DNA from: Betaproteobacteria bacterium
GTDB lineage: Bacteria > Pseudomonadota > Gammaproteobacteria > Burkholderiales > SG8-39
Length of the DNA stretch: 11,254 bases
Assembly (NCBI GenBank): GCA_007280315.1
Contig: QYQC01000147.1
Span: forward strand, 1-11,254
Reading direction: 5' to 3'
In this document: piece by piece, positions 7,396 through 11,254 of the stretch
Numbering within the stretch: position 1 is the first letter of the stretch
How the letters are laid out: each line of letters starts with the position of its first letter
Notes under the pieces: generated by a model
Seen by the model: the letters and a program-made list of their open reading frames with translations, nothing else
Told to the model about the DNA's origin: nothing
Databases searched by the model: none
Program-made: the position numbers and the translations under genes

Positions 7396-8505
7396 ATGGC
7401 AGAACAGCTGGATTGCATCGTCATTGGCGCGGGTGTCATCGGCCTCGCCGTGGCCAGAGAACTCGCTTTGGCCGGTCGCGAAGTCGTCGTGCTCGAAGCC
7501 GCCGGCGCGATCGGCACCGAAACCAGCTCGCGCAACAGCGAAGTCATTCATGCCGGCATCTACTATCCGCCTGGTTCGGCGAAGGCTGAATTGTGCGTGA
7601 ACGGAAAGTCGCTGCTCTACCGCTATTGCGAAGAGCACGGCGTTGCACACCGCCGCTGCGGCAAGCTTATCGTGGCCACTAACGCGGCGCAGGCTGCGAC
7701 GCTGCAAAAGATCCTGTCGCAGGCGGCGGCCAACGGCGTGCACGACCTGCGCCTGCTCGGCGCCGCCGAGGCGATCGCCATGGAGCCCGAATTGCGCTGC
7801 GTGGCGGCGCTGCATTCTCCATCCACCGGCATCATCGACAGCCACGGGCTGATGCTCGCGTATCTGGGGGAGGCCGAAGACCGCGGTGCCATGCTTGCGC
7901 TGCACAGCCCGGTTACGGGAGGCACGATACAGTCCGGAGGCGTCATGCTCGATGTCGGCGGCGCCGAGCCGATGCGCATTGTTGCCCGCACGGTGGTCAA
8001 CAGCGCCGGACTCATGGCGCAGCGCGTCGCCGCCGGCGTGCACGGATTTCCGTCCGACAAGATTCCGCCCTGTCATTACGCCAAAGGCAATTACTACGGT
8101 CTGAGCGGCCGCTCGCCGTTCTCCCATCTCATTTATCCGGTACCGGAAGCCGCCGGGCTGGGTGTGCACCTGACGCTGGATCTGGCCGGACAGGCGCGCT
8201 TCGGCCCGGACGTGGAATGGATCGCGGAAATAGACTACGATGTCGACTTGCGCCGCGCGGATGGTTTTTACCGGGCGATACGCGAATACTGGCCGGGGCT
8301 GCGGGATGGGCAATTGGCGCCGGGGTACGCGGGTATAAGACCCAAGCTGGGCGGACCCGACCAGCCGGCAGGCGATTTTCTGATCCAGGGTCCGCGGGAA
8401 CACGGTATTGCTGGCCTGGTCAACCTGTTCGGCATCGAATCGCCGGGGCTGACTGCGTCGCTGGCCTTGGCAGCGCTGGTGGCGCGGCGCGCGGTGGAGA
8501 ACTAG
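7396..8505 (+). CDS. FAD-dependent oxidoreductase, L-2-hydroxyglutarate oxidase/dehydrogenase-like (DAO fold)
   Basis: This 369-residue protein starts with a dinucleotide-binding fold: IVIGAGVIGLAVARELALAG gives GxGxxG at residues 11-16, and the acidic residue that contacts the ribose is E34 in VVVLEAA. Next comes TSSRNSEVIHAGIYYPPGSA (residues 43-62), the hallmark stretch of the L-2-hydroxyglutarate dehydrogenase group, then CGKLIVAT. The C-terminus has PGYAGIRPKLGGP (from about 309) and FGIESPGLTAS (about 345-355), the closing FAD-binding region. Family members oxidise a 2-hydroxy acid to the 2-oxo acid with FAD, passing electrons to oxygen or the quinone pool. LhgO-type proteins are about 400-420 residues, so this is a shorter relative and its substrate could differ. 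The ATG at 7396 places the FAD motif a few residues from the start, as is usual; upstream in-frame ATGs (7252, 7312) would overlap the oxoprolinase start or add unrelated sequence. The ribosome site is weak. The TRAP receptor gene follows after 71 bases, consistent with one transcript. Confidence 0.85.
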   Translation: MAEQLDCIVIGAGVIGLAVARELALAGREVVVLEAAGAIGTETSSRNSEVIHAGIYYPPGSAKAELCVNGKSLLYRYCEEHGVAHRRCGKLIVATNAAQAATLQKILSQAAANGVHDLRLLGAAEAIAMEPELRCVAALHSPSTGIIDSHGLMLAYLGEAEDRGAMLALHSPVTGGTIQSGGVMLDVGGAEPMRIVARTVVNSAGLMAQRVAAGVHGFPSDKIPPCHYAKGNYYGLSGRSPFSHLIYPVPEAAGLGVHLTLDLAGQARFGPDVEWIAEIDYDVDLRRADGFYRAIREYWPGLRDGQLAPGYAGIRPKLGGPDQPAGDFLIQGPREHGIAGLVNLFGIESPGLTASLALAALVARRAVEN

Positions 8506-8564
8506 ACACGAGCCGGGCTGAACGTAACCAGGTCTGAGGTTAATCAAGATTGCACCACCAACAG

Positions 8565-8570
8565 AGGAGA
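8565..8570 (+). promoter_or_regulatory. Ribosome binding site of the TRAP receptor gene
   Basis: AGGAGA lies six bases before the ATG at 8577. It decides the start: an in-frame ATG at 8550 would place this site inside the coding region and would add MHHQQRRAT before an otherwise typical signal peptide. It is the strongest Shine-Dalgarno site at a gene start in the window, which fits the high expression normally needed for a periplasmic receptor. Confidence 0.8.
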
Positions 8571-8576
8571 GCAACA

Positions 8577-9542
8577 ATGAAACTGAAACTGTCACTGTTC
8601 GCCGCGCTCGTCGCGGGTCTCGCGTTCGGCAGCGTCCAGGCACAAACAAAATGGGACATGCCGACGCCCTATCCCGATAGCAACTTCCACACCAAGAACG
8701 TGGTTCAGTTCGCCAACGACATCAAAGCCGCCAGTGGCGGCAAGCTGGAAATCGTGGTGCACAGCAATGCGTCGCTGATCAAGGCCCCGGAAATCAAGCG
8801 CGCGGTACAGACCGGCCAGGTCAACATCGGCCAGATTCTGATTTCCGTATTGGCGAATGAAAACCCGATTTTTGCCTTCGACTCCAATCCGTTTCTGGCA
8901 CCGAATTACTCTGCGGCAAAGAAGCTGCTGCGCGTCGCGCGTCCCTACGTCGAAAAGCGCCTCGATGCGCAGGGCATCAAGGTACTGTTCGCGGTTCCCT
9001 GGCCGCCGCAGGGCATCTACACCAAGAAACCGTTCAATTCCACCGCTGACCTGAACGGCGTGAAGTTCCGCACCTACAGCCCGGTCACCGCCGATTTCGC
9101 CAAGCGGCTCGGCGCCATTCCGACGACGGTGCAGGTGCCGGAAATCCCGCAGGCATTTCTGACCGGTCTGGTCGACGCGATGATCACCTCCGGCGCCACC
9201 GGCGTCGATACCCAGGCCTGGGATTATCTTAAGTTCTACACCGATGCCGAGGCCTTTCTCCCGTTCAACATGGTGCTGGTAAACAAGGCCGCATTCGCCA
9301 AGCTCGATCCGGCGCTGCAAAAAATAGTCATGTCGACCGCGGCAAAAGCCGAAGCGCAAGGCTGGGCCGCGAGCGAGGAAAACAACGAGGGTTACAAGAA
9401 GACCATGGCGGGGCACGGAATTACAGTGCAAAAGCCGAGCGCAAAACTGGCGGCTGAACTCAACGCCGTCGGCAAAGCCATGGCGCAGGAGTGGATGAAA
9501 AAGACCGGGCCTGATGCACAAGCAATCCTCAACGAACTGTAG
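8577..9542 (+). CDS. dctP: TRAP transporter periplasmic substrate-binding protein (DctP family)
   Basis: This 321-residue secreted receptor begins with a signal peptide: MKLKLSLFAALVAGLAFGSVQA, with probable cleavage after A22 (V-Q-A). The mature part follows the DctP pattern: TPYPDSNFHTKNVVQFANDI, GGKLEIVVHSNASLIKAPEI, RAVQTGQVNIGQI, then KFRTYSPVTADFAKRLGAIP, VPEIPQAFLTGLVDAMITS and PFNMVLVNKAAFAKLD. R165 in KFRTYS corresponds to the family arginine that salt-bridges the ligand carboxylate. Length is normal for the family. It delivers an organic acid to the DctQM permease encoded downstream. The ligand cannot be read from sequence alone. Bordetella DctP6 and DctP7 are established pyroglutamate-binding members, and the oxoprolinase next door makes pyroglutamate or a related C5 acid a reasonable guess. 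Two-hydroxyglutarate is the main alternative, from the neighbouring oxidoreductase. Confidence 0.93.
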   Translation: MKLKLSLFAALVAGLAFGSVQAQTKWDMPTPYPDSNFHTKNVVQFANDIKAASGGKLEIVVHSNASLIKAPEIKRAVQTGQVNIGQILISVLANENPIFAFDSNPFLAPNYSAAKKLLRVARPYVEKRLDAQGIKVLFAVPWPPQGIYTKKPFNSTADLNGVKFRTYSPVTADFAKRLGAIPTTVQVPEIPQAFLTGLVDAMITSGATGVDTQAWDYLKFYTDAEAFLPFNMVLVNKAAFAKLDPALQKIVMSTAAKAEAQGWAASEENNEGYKKTMAGHGITVQKPSAKLAAELNAVGKAMAQEWMKKTGPDAQAILNEL

Positions 9543-9569
9543 CAGGATGGGTTGAGTAAGGACGGAAAC

Positions 9570-9593
9570 GGCGAAGGGCTGAAACCCTTCGCC
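9570..9593 (+). terminator. Hairpin between receptor and permease genes (possible attenuator or mRNA stabiliser)
   Basis: GGCGAAGGG (9570-9578) pairs perfectly with CCCTTCGCC (9585-9593) around a six-base loop, CTGAAA, starting 28 bases after the dctP stop. No run of T follows, so it is not a standard intrinsic terminator. Hairpins at this place in transporter operons often protect the upstream receptor message from 3' decay or reduce readthrough, giving more receptor than permease. That role here is inferred. Confidence 0.6.
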
Positions 9594-9680
9594 TCCGCGC
9601 GCCGCAACCTGCATATTCCTCGATCCGAAGAATTCGTGGTTCGCCCACCCGACGCATCTGCGCCGGGACACGGAAGGCTG

Positions 9681-9690
9681 ACCGGCCGGT
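9681..9690. other. Ten-base perfect palindrome in the dctP-dctQ gap
   Basis: ACCGGCCGGT is a perfect palindrome 38 bases before the dctQ start. It could be a small protein-binding site or chance in GC-rich sequence. The rest of 9594-9727 shows no gene, no clear promoter and no Shine-Dalgarno site close to the dctQ start codon. Confidence 0.25.
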
Positions 9691-9727
9691 TCGAACGCGA
9701 CACTCTCGGATACGACAGCGCGAACGC

Positions 9728-10255
9728 ATGAGAAAATTTCTCGACACGCTCTACACCGGCTCCGGCATTCTCGCCGGAGTTTTTTTGATCCTGATCGCGG
9801 CTTTGTCTCTGGCACAGATCTGCGGCCGGGTGCTCGGCTTCGACGCCTACTCGTTTGATGACTTCGCCGGATTTTGCATGGCCGCGTCGTCGTTCCTGGG
9901 CCTCGCGCATACCTACCGGCGCAACGAGCACATCCGTGTGTCCATTCTGGTCGACCGGCTTGCCGGAGGCAGTCGCCGGGTGCTCGAGATTCTGTGCCTG
10001 TCGGCCAGCGCGTTTCTGATCGGCTACTTCGCCTGGTACGCGACCGACATGGTCCTCACCTCTTACCAGATCAACGACGTGTCGCAGGGCTTGGTGCCGG
10101 TGCCGCTGTGGATTCCGCAAAGCGGCATGGCACTGGGGCTCGCGATCATGACCATCGCCATGCTGGACGACCTGATCCTGGTGCTCAGGCGCGGCACACC
10201 GTCCTACCAGATCGCCGAGCAAAACAAGAGCCTCGCCTTGTCGGAGAATATTTAG
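9728..10255 (+). CDS. dctQ: TRAP transporter small permease (DctQ family)
   Basis: This 175-residue membrane protein has four hydrophobic segments, near residues 11-33, 46-64, 86-108 and 130-150, the normal DctQ layout. The cytoplasmic loop after segment two contains TYRRNEHIRVSILVDRL, the conserved signature of the family. A short charged tail ends at NKSLALSENI. DctQ pairs with DctM in the inner membrane to form the sodium-driven permease fed by the periplasmic receptor. The ATG at 9728 is the first start in its frame and is followed at once by the first amphipathic and hydrophobic stretch, so the start is secure, although no Shine-Dalgarno site is obvious. The stop is four bases from the dctM ATG, so the two are very likely translated together. 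Confidence 0.92.
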   Translation: MRKFLDTLYTGSGILAGVFLILIAALSLAQICGRVLGFDAYSFDDFAGFCMAASSFLGLAHTYRRNEHIRVSILVDRLAGGSRRVLEILCLSASAFLIGYFAWYATDMVLTSYQINDVSQGLVPVPLWIPQSGMALGLAIMTIAMLDDLILVLRRGTPSYQIAEQNKSLALSENI

Positions 10256-10259
10256 CGCC

Positions 10260-11254
10260 ATGGGCACGCTTGGGATCACACTGTTTCTGCTAGCCCTACT
10301 CGCGCTGCTGCTCTCCGGTGGCGTGTGGATTGCCATCGTGCTGCTGGCAATGGGCTGGGCCGCAATGGAACTGTTTACATCGTCTCCGGTGGGCAAGCTC
10401 ATGGCCACCACGGTGTGGGGTTCGAGTGCCAGCTGGGCGCTGACCGCGCTGCCGCTATTCATCTGGATGGGCGAGATTCTTTTCCGCAGCCGCATATCCG
10501 AAGACATGTTCCGCGGCCTCGCGCCCTGGCTCACCGCACTGCCCGGAAGGCTGATGCACTGCAATGTGATCGGCTGCGGCATTTTCGCCGCAATTTCCGG
10601 CTCGTCGGCCGCGACCGCCGCCACCATCGGAAAGATGACCGTGCCGGAGCTGCGCAAGCGCGGCTACTACGAACCGATGGTGATCGGTTCACTCGCCGGC
10701 GCCGGCACGCTCGGCCTGCTGATTCCGCCCTCGATCATCATGATCGTCTACGGCGTCGCCGCAGATGTTTCCATCGCGCGGCTGTTCATCGCAGGCGTGC
10801 TGCCCGGCATTCTTCTTATATGCCTTTTCTCCGGTTATATCGTTGTTTGGGCGCTACTCAACCCGGACAAGACGCCGCCCTCGGACATACACATGAGTTT
10901 CGCGCAAAAGCTATACGCCTCGCGCCTGCTGATTCCGACAGTGCTGCTGATCGCGTCGGTGATCGGCTCGATTTACACCGGCGTCGCCACCCCGACCGAG
11001 GCGGCGGTACTCGGCGTAGTGGGCTCGCTCATACTGTCGGCCGCCTCCGGGTCGCTCGACTGGGACACGTTCTACAACAGCGCCATGGGCGCAATGCGCA
11101 CCTCGTGCATGATCGCTTTCATTCTTACCGGCGCGGCATTCCTCACAACGGCCATGGGATTCACCGGACTTCCCAAGGCGATGGCGCAGTGGATCACCAG
11201 TCAGGAACTCTCGCCCGTCATGCTGATCGCCGTGCTGACGCTGCTGTTCATGGT
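10260..11254 (+). CDS. dctM: TRAP transporter large permease (DctM family), cut by right window edge
   Basis: From the ATG at 10260, 331 codons are visible before the window ends; the family is usually about 425-440 residues, so roughly the last quarter is missing. The protein is strongly hydrophobic and contains the DctM signatures ISGSSAATAATIGKMTVPEL (about residues 113-132), GTLGLLIPPSIIMIVYGV (about 151-168) and GVATPTEAAVLGVVG. These mark the repeated elevator-type transport domain that binds sodium and the substrate. It forms the inner-membrane carrier with DctQ and receives ligand from DctP. A CGGAGA at 10242-10247, inside the end of dctQ, is a plausible ribosome site about 12 bases before the start, consistent with coupled translation. 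No frameshift or stop is visible up to the edge. Confidence 0.93.
   Translation, partial: MGTLGITLFLLALLALLLSGGVWIAIVLLAMGWAAMELFTSSPVGKLMATTVWGSSASWALTALPLFIWMGEILFRSRISEDMFRGLAPWLTALPGRLMHCNVIGCGIFAAISGSSAATAATIGKMTVPELRKRGYYEPMVIGSLAGAGTLGLLIPPSIIMIVYGVAADVSIARLFIAGVLPGILLICLFSGYIVVWALLNPDKTPPSDIHMSFAQKLYASRLLIPTVLLIASVIGSIYTGVATPTEAAVLGVVGSLILSAASGSLDWDTFYNSAMGAMRTSCMIAFILTGAAFLTTAMGFTGLPKAMAQWITSQELSPVMLIAVLTLLFM

Noticed and set aside
7392..7397. Perfect TATAAT on the plus strand at the oxidoreductase start
   Set aside because: It overlaps the ATG at 7396, has no -35 match 17 bases upstream (GGCAGA), and would start transcription inside the gene. Probably chance.
7327..8649. Minus-strand open frame of 440 codons opposite the FAD oxidoreductase
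   Set aside because: It is a shadow of a clear FAD-binding gene; the Arg/His-rich composition has no family resemblance.
8592..10657. Minus-strand open frames of 407 and 421 codons opposite dctP, dctQ and dctM
   Set aside because: They are antisense to a well-recognised TRAP operon and overlap each other; neither contains a domain I can recognise.

Overview
The window looks like chromosomal DNA of a GC-rich Gram-negative proteobacterium, most likely a betaproteobacterium. The TRAP transporter, the fused 5-oxoprolinase and the N-terminal module of the first protein all resemble types I associate with Burkholderiales and Nitrosomonadales. That assignment is inference: there is no rRNA or other taxonomic marker here. 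No tRNA, rRNA, CRISPR array, insertion sequence or phage gene is visible. Both ends cut through genes.

Layout. (1) Positions 1-3492, minus strand: one long open frame, cut at the left edge. It encodes an AsmA-type inner-membrane protein whose periplasmic part is preceded by about 730 cytoplasmic residues, mostly a Glu/Arg/Lys/Ala-rich rod built from 8-residue units. The DNA for the rod carries tandem repeats of 72 and 120 bp. The first 20 bases closely resemble the Tn5/Nextera mosaic end, so they are probably library adaptor rather than genome. (2) Positions 3595-7253, minus strand: a fused, OPLAH-type ATP-dependent 5-oxoprolinase (hydantoinase A half followed by hydantoinase B half), interrupted by a -1 frameshift near 5671. 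(3) Positions 7254-7395: a 142-bp divergent intergenic region. (4) Positions 7396-11254, plus strand: an FAD-dependent oxidoreductase of the L-2-hydroxyglutarate oxidase type, then the three parts of a TRAP transporter: periplasmic receptor (DctP), small permease (DctQ) and large permease (DctM, cut by the right edge). A 9-bp hairpin sits between the receptor and permease genes.

How the genes may work together. The oxoprolinase opens pyroglutamate to glutamate. The oxidoreductase family turns a 2-hydroxy acid, such as L-2-hydroxyglutarate, into the 2-oxo acid. A TRAP system imports carboxylates, and some Bordetella DctP receptors are known to bind pyroglutamate. The divergent cluster therefore reads as an uptake and degradation module for pyroglutamate or related C5 acids feeding glutamate and 2-oxoglutarate. 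This is inferred from families and gene order. If the frameshift is real, the oxoprolinase step may be lost in this strain. The AsmA-type gene probably has its own promoter and does not obviously belong to this module.
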